Source of the DNA: an uncultured Acetatifactor sp.
GTDB lineage: Bacteria > Bacillota > Clostridia > Lachnospirales > Lachnospiraceae
Direction: 5' to 3'
NCBI GenBank assembly: GCA_910578185.1
Contig: CAJTPN010000005.1
Location: 141,525 to 175,064, forward strand
DNA: 33,540 nt
Shown: positions 24,137 to 31,469 of the stretch, in pieces
Layout: each line of letters starts with the position of its first letter
Numbering within the stretch: the first letter of the stretch is position 1
The notes under the pieces: model-generated
The model's input: only the letters and a program-made list of their open reading frames with translations
Database searches by the model: none
Told to the model about the DNA's origin: nothing
Program-made: the position numbers and the translations under genes

Positions 24137-24390
24137 ATTTTATGAATTCATACGGCAATCCTATATCTTCAGAATATTTACAGATTTCTGTTTTTTCGTC
24201 ATCATTCATTTCGTCATAGAAGGGGCGATCTGATACTTTCCAGTATGTTTTCACTTCGTCTATTTTCAATACATCACCCCATGGGGCAGTATACAATTTC
24301 CCGACTTTGTATTTCCCGATTTCTTTATATACCCTCGTGGTATAACAATACCCTAATTTATTTAAATAATTTTGAATTGACTCATATTCA
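24120..24390 (-). pseudogene. Headless remnant of an unrecognised gene
   Basis: A minus-strand frame without a usable start codon is open from 24390 to the TGA at 24120: about 91 residues, including YCYTTRVYKEIGKYKVGKLY, APWGDVLKIDEVKTYWKV and RPFYDEMNDDEKTEIC. The pattern of short beta-strands ending in a helix vaguely resembles small ASCH/PUA-like proteins, but this is a weak impression. The frame begins exactly where the TipAS-like fragment stops, so a deletion may have joined the two. Confidence 0.4.
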
Positions 24391-24543
24391 TGCGTAAGGC
24401 GTTATCGCCCTTACCATAAATTCCCCATTGCCATCTTCTCCAGCCCGGTCAATGTTTTCCGTCATGTCACCACCACCTGCATACATCCGGCCAAGTCCTG
24501 CCAGCACTTCTACGAAACGTGCACCGCCAGGCACACGGCGCAC
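24388..24543 (-). pseudogene. C-terminal remnant of a TipAS-domain (MerR/TipAL-type) regulator
   Basis: A frame of 51 residues reads VLAGLGRMYAGGGDMTENID then RAGEDGNGEFMVRAITPYA before TGA at 24388. It resembles the end of TipAS antibiotic-recognition domains, in which a MY-x-D helix, NIDx-GGxG and an F-x-x-x-AI-x-x-Y helix close the fold. Only the last fifth of such a protein is present, with no DNA-binding domain; the fragment begins right after the mecA terminator. TipAS proteins bind thiopeptide-type antibiotics. Assignment is by eye from memory. Confidence 0.5.
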
Positions 24544-24574
24544 AAAAAGCTGCGAAGGTATTACCCTCGCAGCT
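24543..24574 (-). terminator. Intrinsic terminator at the end of mecA
   Basis: On the minus strand AGCTGCGA-GG pairs with CC-TCGCAGCT and is followed by TTTTTG. The mecA stop codon (24563-24561) lies in the loop. Confidence 0.88.
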
Positions 24575-25271
24575 TCTTAACCGCCTTTTCCGCAATCAGA
24601 CATTGTCCGTGCTCTTTTAAGTGCAGCGTCTGTTCCTCATTGGCTGCATAAAGCGCGACAAATTCCAATGCCTGTATACATGCTCTGCTGTATCGCTCAT
24701 AAGATGCGCGTCCTTTTAAAAGATACAGATAGTATAGACCGTCCATTTCATACAATGCCGTATCCACCTGTAGATTTCCCGGCAAAACGGCGGCATATTC
24801 CATTACTTTTCCAATCCCCGCAAAGGCAAACACTGCAAACCCAGGTCTGTTTTCCTGTTGCTTCTGGGCCGGCTTCTCCTCTTTCTGAGCGCCCTGGGCG
24901 TCCTTTTCCTGTTGCTCATCTACGCCGTCCGTAGTGTTTACCTGATTTAATTTCTCCCGAGTCTTCTGCAAAAGGCGCTTCATTTCCCTGAGACATTCAA
25001 TAAATTGGTCTCCCTCTTTCACCTCCGAATCCCTCTCGGAAAAGGTCAGAATCAATCCCTGGTCCGGCAGCATCATAATCTGCAGATCAAAAGCAAACTT
25101 CGGCGGTTTATAACCCACTACTTCTTCCGCCTGTTCAATAATCTCCTGTACAATCTCACGCGCCTTATCGCTGCGCATAATAAAATCTTTATAATCGATG
25201 TCATACTCTTCCAATTCCTCATTGGACAAAAAGCACTTCACCGTTTTGTCATCCACCCGTTCAATCCTCAT
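24561..25271 (-). CDS. mecA: Adaptor protein MecA
   Basis: The protein of about 236 residues opens MRIERVDDKTVKCFLSNEELEEYDIDYKDF, the conserved N-terminal substrate-binding domain of MecA/YpbH. It has a low-complexity Glu/Gln/Lys linker (about 100-145) and a C-terminal domain (about 150-236) with MDGLYYLYL and ALEFVALYAANEEQTLHLKEHG typical of the ClpC-binding half. MecA delivers substrates to the ClpCP protease and, in Bacillus, controls competence; in Clostridia the targets are mostly unknown. The start at 25271 is preferred because of family similarity and a GGGAG site 5 bases upstream. A TTG-initiated 10-codon frame with an excellent AGGAGG site ends two bases before this ATG. Candidate promoter TTGACA-17-TGAAAT lies at 25379-25351. 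Confidence 0.93.
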   Translation of the reverse strand: MRIERVDDKTVKCFLSNEELEEYDIDYKDFIMRSDKAREIVQEIIEQAEEVVGYKPPKFAFDLQIMMLPDQGLILTFSERDSEVKEGDQFIECLREMKRLLQKTREKLNQVNTTDGVDEQQEKDAQGAQKEEKPAQKQQENRPGFAVFAFAGIGKVMEYAAVLPGNLQVDTALYEMDGLYYLYLLKGRASYERYSRACIQALEFVALYAANEEQTLHLKEHGQCLIAEKAVKKLRG

Positions 25272-25273
25272 AC

Positions 25274-25306
25274 CTACTCCCTTCTGTGCCACGCACATAC
25301 AAACAA
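25274..25306 (-). CDS. Possible leader peptide immediately upstream of mecA
   Basis: TTG at 25306 is preceded at 6 bases by a perfect AGGAGG (25318-25313) and begins ten codons (reading MFVCAWHRRE if initiated) before TAG at 25274, two bases before the mecA ATG. The better ribosome site is thus on this tiny frame, not on mecA, suggesting translational coupling. Alternatively it is the site for an ATG at 25298 (14-base spacing, too long). Confidence 0.35.
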   Translation of the reverse strand: MFVCAWHRRE

Positions 25307-25350
25307 GGGTATCCTCCTGAAAATGTCTCCCTGTGCGAAAACCCCTTTCA

Positions 25351-25379
25351 ATTTCACACCTGTAAGCGCACTATGTCAA
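25351..25379 (-). promoter_or_regulatory. Candidate mecA promoter
   Basis: On the minus strand a perfect TTGACA (25379-25374) lies 17 bases upstream of TGAAAT (25356-25351). The gap between mecA and the radical SAM gene is otherwise AT-rich, with a perfect palindrome TATGATATCATA at 25469-25480, and carries no gene I can support. Confidence 0.5.
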
Positions 25380-25569
25380 CTAATACAAATGCCGCAGCAT
25401 TCCAGCCCTCACTTCATCCGTTGCCGCATAGAAACCGTATCGCGGACAAGCGCTCTCACTTCCAAGATTATGATATCATAGTATTCGGATTTTTTCAATT
25501 ATATAAGTTTTCCATCTTATACAATATTTTATACAAAATAACCTAAAAATTTTCGCAGGAACCGCTATG

Positions 25570-26433
25570 TTAAAAGAAGGAAAGCTGCTCATACCGCTCC
25601 GGAAATTCCCTCAGATACCGAAAGCATTCCTCCACATCGCAAAGAATTTGATTTTTTTTGCATTTTTCATAAAACAGCTCCATCAGTTCTCCGTTTCTGT
25701 CGCTTGCAAGTTCGTATCCATATCCGTATTTCCTGTGATATTTTCCCTTCATCCCGGGAAAATGTCGATCCAGCGCGGCATAATAATATTCCCTGCTGCC
25801 CTCCCGCAAAGTCATTCCCATGCCAAAGCATATGATTCCCCGCACCTTTGCCTGAATACAGCAATCCAAAATACGTTCAATATTCTCTCCGGTGTCATTG
25901 ATAAAGGGTAAGATCGGCGACAGCCATACGACTGTGGGAATTCCATGATCGCGAAAGGTCTCCAATACCTCCACTCTTCTATTGGTCGTACACACATTGG
26001 GCTCCAGGATACGGCAAAGATCATCGTCATATGTGGTCAGGGTCATCTGCACCACGCACTTTGCCTTTTCGTGTATCCTTTTTAATAGAGCCAAGTCCCT
26101 GAGAATCCTGTCGGACTTTGTCTGAATTGCCACGCCAAACCCATAACGCTCTATGATCTCCAGGCAATGTCTTGTCAATCCAAGCGTCTCCTCACAGTGC
26201 ATATAGGGATCACACATGGCTCCCGTACCGATCATACATTTTTTTCGTCTGGACCGAAGAGCCTTTTCCAACAATTCAGGTGCGTTTTTCTTTACCTCAA
26301 TATCCTCAAAATCATTGGTAAACTGATAACATTTGCTGCGACTGTCACAGTAAATGCATCCATGGGTACATCCTCTGTAAAGATTCATGCCGTTTTGCGG
26401 AGACAAAATCCCTTTTACATCCGTATAGTGCAT
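25570..26433 (-). CDS. SPL-family radical SAM protein
   Basis: The 287-residue protein has the radical SAM [4Fe-4S] motif as CTHGCIYC (Cys22, Cys26, Cys29) in the context NLYRGCTHGCIYCDSRS. It continues with GTGAMCDPYMHCEE, VAIQTKSDRILRDL and VVQMTLTTYDDDLCRILEP, the pattern of COG1533 SplB-related proteins. True spore photoproduct lyases repair thymine dimers in spores; these shorter relatives (about 290 residues) are widespread in gut Clostridia with unknown substrates. GGGGAGGAAGG precedes the ATG. It stands alone on the minus strand, divergent from the PIG-L gene. It is not near sporulation genes here, so a DNA repair role is not asserted. Confidence 0.92.
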   Translation of the reverse strand: MHYTDVKGILSPQNGMNLYRGCTHGCIYCDSRSKCYQFTNDFEDIEVKKNAPELLEKALRSRRKKCMIGTGAMCDPYMHCEETLGLTRHCLEIIERYGFGVAIQTKSDRILRDLALLKRIHEKAKCVVQMTLTTYDDDLCRILEPNVCTTNRRVEVLETFRDHGIPTVVWLSPILPFINDTGENIERILDCCIQAKVRGIICFGMGMTLREGSREYYYAALDRHFPGMKGKYHRKYGYGYELASDRNGELMELFYEKCKKNQILCDVEECFRYLREFPERYEQLSFF

Positions 26434-26554
26434 CCTACCTTCCTCCCCTCAATTCACAGCTTTCTTCAGCAGCCGTATCCCGGATGGCAACAATTCACAC
26501 AAATGGCTGAAGCGCTGCCCAGAATCAATAACAACCTCCAAGAAATCAAAAGCC

Positions 26555-26583
26555 TTGTTCCCGCTTCCTGTTTATGATAATAT
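26555..26583 (+). promoter_or_regulatory. Possible promoter of the PIG-L-like gene
   Basis: TTGTTC (26555-26560) and TAATAT (26578-26583) are spaced by 17 bases and point toward the gene at 26667. Both hexamers are imperfect. Confidence 0.35.
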
Positions 26584-26666
26584 AAAAACAGCAGCCTTAT
26601 GGCTGAGGCCATACGCAACCAACGCTTTGCACCCCTCCCGGGAATAACCATCATTGAGGTAAACCA

Positions 26667-28118
26667 ATGTTTAAAAAATATTTCCTTCTCTTTCCGGCTT
26701 TATTTCTTCTGACCACAGGCATTCCTGCTAAAGCGGAAGAGCTCTCCCCTTCCTTCACCCTTTCCACCGGCGGTGAAGGCGCTTATCTAAAAGACGGAGA
26801 GCACGGCACTTCCTATTCCTTTGAAGAAGGCGCCACCGTCACTGTCCGTTCGGCAGACGGCAGCGCCATGGCAGGCATTTATATCATCTGGGATAGCCCC
26901 GTAAACCAATGGAACCTGCGGACGGACTCCGGCGTAATCACCTGCGGCCAAAATGGATTTCTGCATGAATTCATTTCCCTGGAAGCTCCCACCGCCAGCG
27001 CCGTCATTACCGTCCCCTCAGGCGGCGCACGGATCAGCGATATCCGCATTTTCAGCCAGGACGGGCCGCTTCCGGAGGATGTGCAGCGCTGGAATGCCCC
27101 TTGTGAAAAAGCGGATATTATGCTCGTCCCCGCTCATGCGGACGACGAGATCCTTTTCCTTGGCGGCATCATTCCCACCTACGGAGTTGTTGGTGAAATG
27201 GACATTCAGGTGGTCTACATGGCGGAATTCTGGAGTTCGGCCAAAATCCGGGAACACGAAAAGCTTGACGGTCTTTGGGAGGCAGGTCTGAAAAATTATC
27301 CAGTATGCGGCAACTTTAAAGATTTGTACTCCAAAACCATAGAGGAAGCCCAATCCCAGTATTCTTTTGATGCCATGACAGAATTTGTCACAGCACAGAT
27401 CCGGCGCTTCCAACCCCAGGTAATCGTGACACACGATCAAAAAGGAGAATATGGTCACGGATTCCACATGCTTACCTCACTGGCAGTTACCACGGCGGTA
27501 GAATATGCAGGTGACGAAAATCGTTATCCCGACTCAGCATCCGCTTACGGCACCTGGGACACGCCCAAAACCTATCTCCACCTGTATGAAGAAAATAAAA
27601 TCCGTCTGGATCTTCGCCAGCCAATAGATGCTATGGGAGGGCGTACCGCCCTGGAAGTTGCCGCCGACGCCTACAAAAAGCATGTATCACAGCAATGGTG
27701 TTGGTTTTATGTATCCGATGATTATCAATACAGCTGCGCGGATTTCGGACTGTACAGAACCACAGTTGGCGCCGACACCACCGGAGACGATCTGTTTGAA
27801 AATCTGAAGACCTACAAGCTTCAACAGCAGGAAAAAGAAGAAGCGCAGCGTCAGGCGGAAGCACAGGCCGCCCTGGAGCGACAGCGCCGGGAAGAGGAAG
27901 CCAGACGGCTGGAAGCGGAGCGGGAATCCGCCAAACAGCGGGAACAGGAACAGGCGGCGCAGGAAGCGCTCCGGCAACAATTAGAAGAGTTAGGCCGTCA
28001 ACAAAAAGAATTGTCGGCCCATCGCTCCCTTGTGCTTGGCATATTGCTGTCCGTGATCGTCATCCTGGCCTCCCTGCTCACCTTCGGCATCCTCCGGCTG
28101 CTGAAACGAAGAAAATAA
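26667..28118 (+). CDS. Secreted, membrane-tethered PIG-L family deacetylase
   Basis: The 483-residue protein has a signal peptide (1-23, cleavage near AKA-EE), a beta-rich N-terminal domain (about 25-132) and a PIG-L/LmbE deacetylase domain (about 148-365). The latter has the Zn site PAHADDE (155-161; usually PHPDDE) and THDQKGEYGHGFH (255-267). A charged Gln/Glu/Arg-rich coiled coil (about 382-450) leads to a single C-terminal membrane helix (454-476) followed by RLLKRRK. The enzyme would therefore be displayed outside the cell on a stalk. PIG-L enzymes remove acetyl from N-acetylglucosamine-type groups; an exported one could act on peptidoglycan, capsule or host glycans (inference). GAGG precedes the ATG. 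It ends 11 bases from the convergent rdgB-like gene. Confidence 0.9.
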   Translation: MFKKYFLLFPALFLLTTGIPAKAEELSPSFTLSTGGEGAYLKDGEHGTSYSFEEGATVTVRSADGSAMAGIYIIWDSPVNQWNLRTDSGVITCGQNGFLHEFISLEAPTASAVITVPSGGARISDIRIFSQDGPLPEDVQRWNAPCEKADIMLVPAHADDEILFLGGIIPTYGVVGEMDIQVVYMAEFWSSAKIREHEKLDGLWEAGLKNYPVCGNFKDLYSKTIEEAQSQYSFDAMTEFVTAQIRRFQPQVIVTHDQKGEYGHGFHMLTSLAVTTAVEYAGDENRYPDSASAYGTWDTPKTYLHLYEENKIRLDLRQPIDAMGGRTALEVAADAYKKHVSQQWCWFYVSDDYQYSCADFGLYRTTVGADTTGDDLFENLKTYKLQQQEKEEAQRQAEAQAALERQRREEEARRLEAERESAKQREQEQAAQEALRQQLEELGRQQKELSAHRSLVLGILLSVIVILASLLTFGILRLLKRRK

Positions 28119-28129
28119 GCCGCCTGATT

Positions 28130-28825
28130 TTATGAGAACACCCCATCCGCCCATAGCTTTCGGAAAAATCCCCGGAAGCCTTCATCCAAGGCCAACTCAT
28201 CTGCGTTGGCTATGGACGAATCCACATACTCCTGTTCCAATTCATAATAATACTTCCCTGTCCTTACATCTACGGAAAGACTGTCAAGCGGAAATCCCTT
28301 CCGCCTGACGCCGGACCAGGGCTTTGAGGTAATCAAAAAGACTTCGCTTACCAGGCTCTCATCCATACATTCATAGACATGATCTCTGTCCAGTACAAGG
28401 CAGATGGCATTATGGTACCTGGCCCTCAAATCCCCGTATTTTGCGGCAAGGCCGCCATAATATGCCTGCATTTCCTCATCTGTAAGGTACTTCCCCTTTA
28501 CCGTTCTCACATGAACGCCAGGTTGAATCGCCTCGGGCAAGCCTTCAAAATATAAGCCGGAATCACAGGAAAAAACCGGCACTCCAAAAAAAGCATAATA
28601 GGCCAGCGCCTTTTGCCTGGCATTCTCCAGGGGAGAGCTTCCGTCCTCAGGCACAGGCGGCGCCTCCCGTTCCATATCGGAAAGGCCTAATATTTCCAAA
28701 GGTTCCCCCATATAAAACTCGCCGCCCTCTCTTGCAGACAATTCCGAACCTGTCACAAGCCCCGCCAAGGCCCGCCTCATCACTTCCAGCTTGGCAGCAT
28801 TTCCCGTACCGTACAGAAGCTTCAT
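28130..28825 (-). CDS. Non-canonical purine NTP pyrophosphatase (RdgB/HAM1 family)
   Basis: The 231-residue enzyme hydrolyses XTP, ITP and dITP to monophosphates, keeping deaminated purines out of nucleic acids. It opens KLLYGTGNAAKLEVMRRAL, the nucleotide-binding loop (usually ATxNxxK). It also has EDGSSPLENARQKALAYYAF and FSCDSGLYFEGL, which match the family's ENAxxKA and ADDSGL motifs with Cys in place of the usual first Asp or Ala. The protein is longer than usual (about 200), and the C-terminal KPWSGVRRKGFPLDSLSVD region departs from the standard, so it may be a divergent subgroup with altered substrate preference. GGAGG and AAGGGG precede its start. It is 27 bases downstream of the GH95 gene and probably cotranscribed. 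Confidence 0.83.
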   Translation of the reverse strand: MKLLYGTGNAAKLEVMRRALAGLVTGSELSAREGGEFYMGEPLEILGLSDMEREAPPVPEDGSSPLENARQKALAYYAFFGVPVFSCDSGLYFEGLPEAIQPGVHVRTVKGKYLTDEEMQAYYGGLAAKYGDLRARYHNAICLVLDRDHVYECMDESLVSEVFLITSKPWSGVRRKGFPLDSLSVDVRTGKYYYELEQEYVDSSIANADELALDEGFRGFFRKLWADGVFS

Positions 28826-28852
28826 AATCCCCTTTCCTCCCGCTCTTTCTTT

Positions 28853-31084
28853 TTACTCGAAATCAGACCGGTTCAGACAAAGTTCCTCTCCTGCTTTCAG
28901 CTCCACACTCCGCTTACCTTTGCCATATACAAAGGTAGTTTCCAGCGGCAGCTGCGCTCTGATATGACAGGATACCAGCTCTCCGTCAGCCCATTCCAGC
29001 CCAAGGCTTCCGCCGCCGCATATGGTCAGCCCTTCCAGGCGGCCCTTACTCCATTTCTTTGGCAATGCAGGCAGCAGCAGCACCCTGTCCTCATCGCTTT
29101 GCACCAAAAGCTCCGCTATAGCTGCAGTGGCGCCAAAATTGCCGTCTATCTGGAAGGTGTGTCCCTTGCCTCTGGGATGGGTATCCATCAAATTGGAAAA
29201 CGTGGACTGGCTCCACAACTTTTGCAGATTCTCAAGCGCCTTCTCCCCATCCCCCAGCCTTCCGTACAAATTTACAATCCATGCGCAGCTCCATCCCGTA
29301 TGTCCGCCGCCATGGGTCAGACGCCGCTCCAGCGTCCTGGCTGCAGCTTCCGCCAGATCCGGCGTCTTATCCACTGTGATCTGGTGAGACGGATGAAGCG
29401 CATATAGTTGAGAAATATGACGATGGCCAGGCTGTGCTTCCTCATAATCTTCCATCCATTCCATAATCTGCCCGAACCTTCCCACTTTTGTCCCGGGAAG
29501 ACGGTCAAGAATATCCTTCGTGCCATCCACCTGTTCCTCCTGTATCCCCAGAACCTGTGACGCTTTCAGATAACCCTCAAACAAATCCCGCAGAATCTGA
29601 TTGTCCATGGAAGAACCCGCACAGACACATCCTCTGACGCCGGAAGGCAGGATATATGTATTTTCCGGCGATACGGACGGACAAGTTGCAAGCCTTCCAT
29701 CCACTTCGATCAGATAATCATGGAAAAAGAGCACCGCATCCTTTAACAGAGGATACATGGTTCGAAGAAAAGCCTCATCCCCTGTGTACACATAATGAGT
29801 CCAGATATGGGTGCAAAGCCATGCGCCTCCCATAACCCAATAGGTAGCCGGAATATAGATATCCTGAGGCGCACAGTCTCCCCATAAATCTGTATTGTGG
29901 TGCGCAACAAATCCCCGGCAGCCATACATACGCTTCGCCACTTCCCTGCCCTTATCCCACATCCTCAGCAGATGAGTAAACAAAGGCAGATGGCACTCCG
30001 GCAGGCTGCACATTTCCGCGGGCCAATAATTCATTTCCGTATTGATGTTGATCGTAAACTTGGAATCCCATGGCGGCGCCATTTCTTCATTCCAGATTCC
30101 CTGTAGATTGGCAGGCAGGCTCCCCGGGCGGCTTGAGCTGATCAGCAGATATCTGCCGTATTGGAAATACAGCGCCGCAAACCCGCCGTCAAATCCTTTC
30201 TCTTTCCCTTCCTCCATTCGCCTGTCTATGGGAATATGGTTCTCATTTCCCTCCAATTCCAACGTCACCCGTCCAAATAGCTGCTGGTAATCTTCCATAT
30301 GCTTTTCTTTTACATACTTATATCCATCTCCCTGGGCCTTGTCCAAGGCTTTCTTCACAGCCTGTTTCCAATCCTTTTCATAATAAGAAGTCTCACAGCT
30401 AAGATAAAGCGTCAGCTCCGCGGCGCCCTCCACAACAAGATGTTCTCCCAGAACACTGACCTTTCCTCCCAGCGCTTCCGCACGCAGTGCGGTCAAAAAC
30501 GCAACGCCGCCCACGCCCAAAGTTCCGTCCATATAAATCGTACACGCGTCCAGTTTCCCCGTATGATCATAGAACTTTGCCCGCCGCAGCAAGGCATCCA
30601 GGGAAATGGTACCTCTCTCCGCTTCCATATGCACGACAATTACACCATGGGGATAAGAGGCCAGATATTCCTTGCGGATTTTCCTGCCGGACGTCTCAAA
30701 TACTTCCGTTACAATTCCCTTCTCCAAGTCCAACTCACGCCGGTAATCGGTCTGTTCGTCTCCCATACCATAATAGTTAAACTCCACGGTACCCAATGGC
30801 TGATACAGACGCTCTCCTCTGGGCGTTCCAGAAAAAGTATAGCGAAGCAGCCTTTCCGCCTCCGGTATTTTACCTGCCAAAATCAACCCGCGCACTTCCT
30901 CCAGATGTCCAAGGGCGTCCGGATTAATCCTGTCCACATGTCCACCATACCAGATACTGTCCTGATTCAGCTGCAGTGTCTCTTTCTTCCCTCCACCGGA
31001 TACCATCGCCCCCAGCCGCCCGTTTCCTATCGGCAGCGCCTGCTCCCATTTTTCCGCAGGCTTCTCAAACCATAACATTCCCAT
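28853..31084 (-). CDS. Glycoside hydrolase family 95 alpha-L-fucosidase
   Basis: The 743-residue protein is a typical GH95 inverting fucosidase, chiefly alpha-1,2-L-fucosidase in characterised members. The N-terminal beta domain starts LWFEKPAEKWEQALPIGNGR with LGAMVSGGGKKETLQLNQDS. The (alpha/alpha)6 catalytic domain includes ININTEMNYWPAEMCSLPE (the Asn residues of the catalytic network), VSPENTYILPSGVRG (the catalytic Glu) and HTFQIDGNFGATAAIAELL (the catalytic Asp). No signal peptide is seen, so it acts inside the cell on imported oligosaccharides. ATG at 31084 is chosen because AGGAG lies 7 bases upstream. A strong promoter (31195-31223) with an operator-like dyad, and a second dyad in the leader, suggest tight regulation, perhaps by fucosylated glycans. 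It is functionally linked to fucI-fucU. Confidence 0.95.
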   Translation of the reverse strand: MGMLWFEKPAEKWEQALPIGNGRLGAMVSGGGKKETLQLNQDSIWYGGHVDRINPDALGHLEEVRGLILAGKIPEAERLLRYTFSGTPRGERLYQPLGTVEFNYYGMGDEQTDYRRELDLEKGIVTEVFETSGRKIRKEYLASYPHGVIVVHMEAERGTISLDALLRRAKFYDHTGKLDACTIYMDGTLGVGGVAFLTALRAEALGGKVSVLGEHLVVEGAAELTLYLSCETSYYEKDWKQAVKKALDKAQGDGYKYVKEKHMEDYQQLFGRVTLELEGNENHIPIDRRMEEGKEKGFDGGFAALYFQYGRYLLISSSRPGSLPANLQGIWNEEMAPPWDSKFTININTEMNYWPAEMCSLPECHLPLFTHLLRMWDKGREVAKRMYGCRGFVAHHNTDLWGDCAPQDIYIPATYWVMGGAWLCTHIWTHYVYTGDEAFLRTMYPLLKDAVLFFHDYLIEVDGRLATCPSVSPENTYILPSGVRGCVCAGSSMDNQILRDLFEGYLKASQVLGIQEEQVDGTKDILDRLPGTKVGRFGQIMEWMEDYEEAQPGHRHISQLYALHPSHQITVDKTPDLAEAAARTLERRLTHGGGHTGWSCAWIVNLYGRLGDGEKALENLQKLWSQSTFSNLMDTHPRGKGHTFQIDGNFGATAAIAELLVQSDEDRVLLLPALPKKWSKGRLEGLTICGGGSLGLEWADGELVSCHIRAQLPLETTFVYGKGKRSVELKAGEELCLNRSDFE

Positions 31085-31106
31085 ACCAAGACTCCTTTTC
31101 TGCATC

Positions 31107-31122
31107 ATGACATAGTTGTCAT
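31107..31122. promoter_or_regulatory. Operator-like dyad in the GH95 leader
   Basis: ATGACA-TAGT-TGTCAT is a 16-base dyad with perfect 6-base arms, 23 bases before the GH95 start and downstream of its promoter, a common place for a repressor. A related half-site pair occurs at 31965-31980 before the CmpB-type gene. Confidence 0.5.
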
Positions 31123-31194
31123 TTTAAATTGAACCCTTTACTCATGCCATCCGCTACCAATATCACAAGCTTCCGGTTCCGTTACCATATGATT

Positions 31195-31223
31195 ATTCTA
31201 TGCTATCCATTCCTGCCTGTCAA
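31195..31223 (-). promoter_or_regulatory. Strong sigma-A promoter of the GH95 operon
   Basis: On the minus strand a perfect TTGACA (31223-31218) and TAGAAT (31200-31195) are spaced by 17 bases. Transcription would start near 31188, about 104 bases before the gene. Confidence 0.85.
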
Positions 31224-31224
31224 C

Positions 31225-31237
31225 GAAAAGCGTTTTC
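31225..31237. promoter_or_regulatory. Dyad abutting the GH95 promoter, catabolite-repression-like
   Basis: GAAAAGCGTTTTC is a near-palindrome centred on CG, one base upstream of the -35 box. It resembles cre (CcpA) or other LacI-family sites without fully matching the consensus. A LacI- or AraC-type regulator at this position would act as an activator or roadblock. Confidence 0.4.
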
Positions 31238-31298
31238 TCTCCCGGCGCCTTTATCCTATTCTTTTCATTCTTTTTTCATACACTGCTCCATATGAATG

Positions 31299-31307
31299 TG
31301 TTATAAT
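31299..31307 (+). promoter_or_regulatory. Extended -10 promoter of the former heparinase-like gene
   Basis: TGT-TATAAT is a perfect -10 with the extended TGn motif; the -35 region is poor (TACACT at 17 bases), as expected for extended -10 promoters. It is followed by a leader of about 155 bases to the ATG at 31470. Confidence 0.5.
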
Positions 31308-31468
31308 ACACTCATAAATCCGGCGGTCATGCAGCTGCCGCAATTTGCACCGGTAAATTTGCCGCGCAGTTTTGCTTCTTTTGTCGCCGTATCCTTGCCC
31401 CCAACTGCCTGTGGGGCAGGAAGGTATTTGTTGGAACGCTCCCGTTCCGCTTTGATTGTAGGTAACAC
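31301..31468 (-). CDS. Possible small ORF with Cys-containing C-terminus, low support
   Basis: A GTG at 31468 opens 55 codons on the minus strand with protein-like content: RSNKYLPAPQAVGGKDTATK and EAKLRGKFTGANCGSCMTAG. It overlaps the predicted leader of the opposite-strand heparinase remnant and the end reaches the plus-strand -10. There is no convincing ribosome site and I recognise no family. It may be a fragment of a dispersed repeat rather than a gene. Confidence 0.25.
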   Translation of the reverse strand: MLPTIKAERERSNKYLPAPQAVGGKDTATKEAKLRGKFTGANCGSCMTAGFMSVL

Positions 31469-31469
31469 A

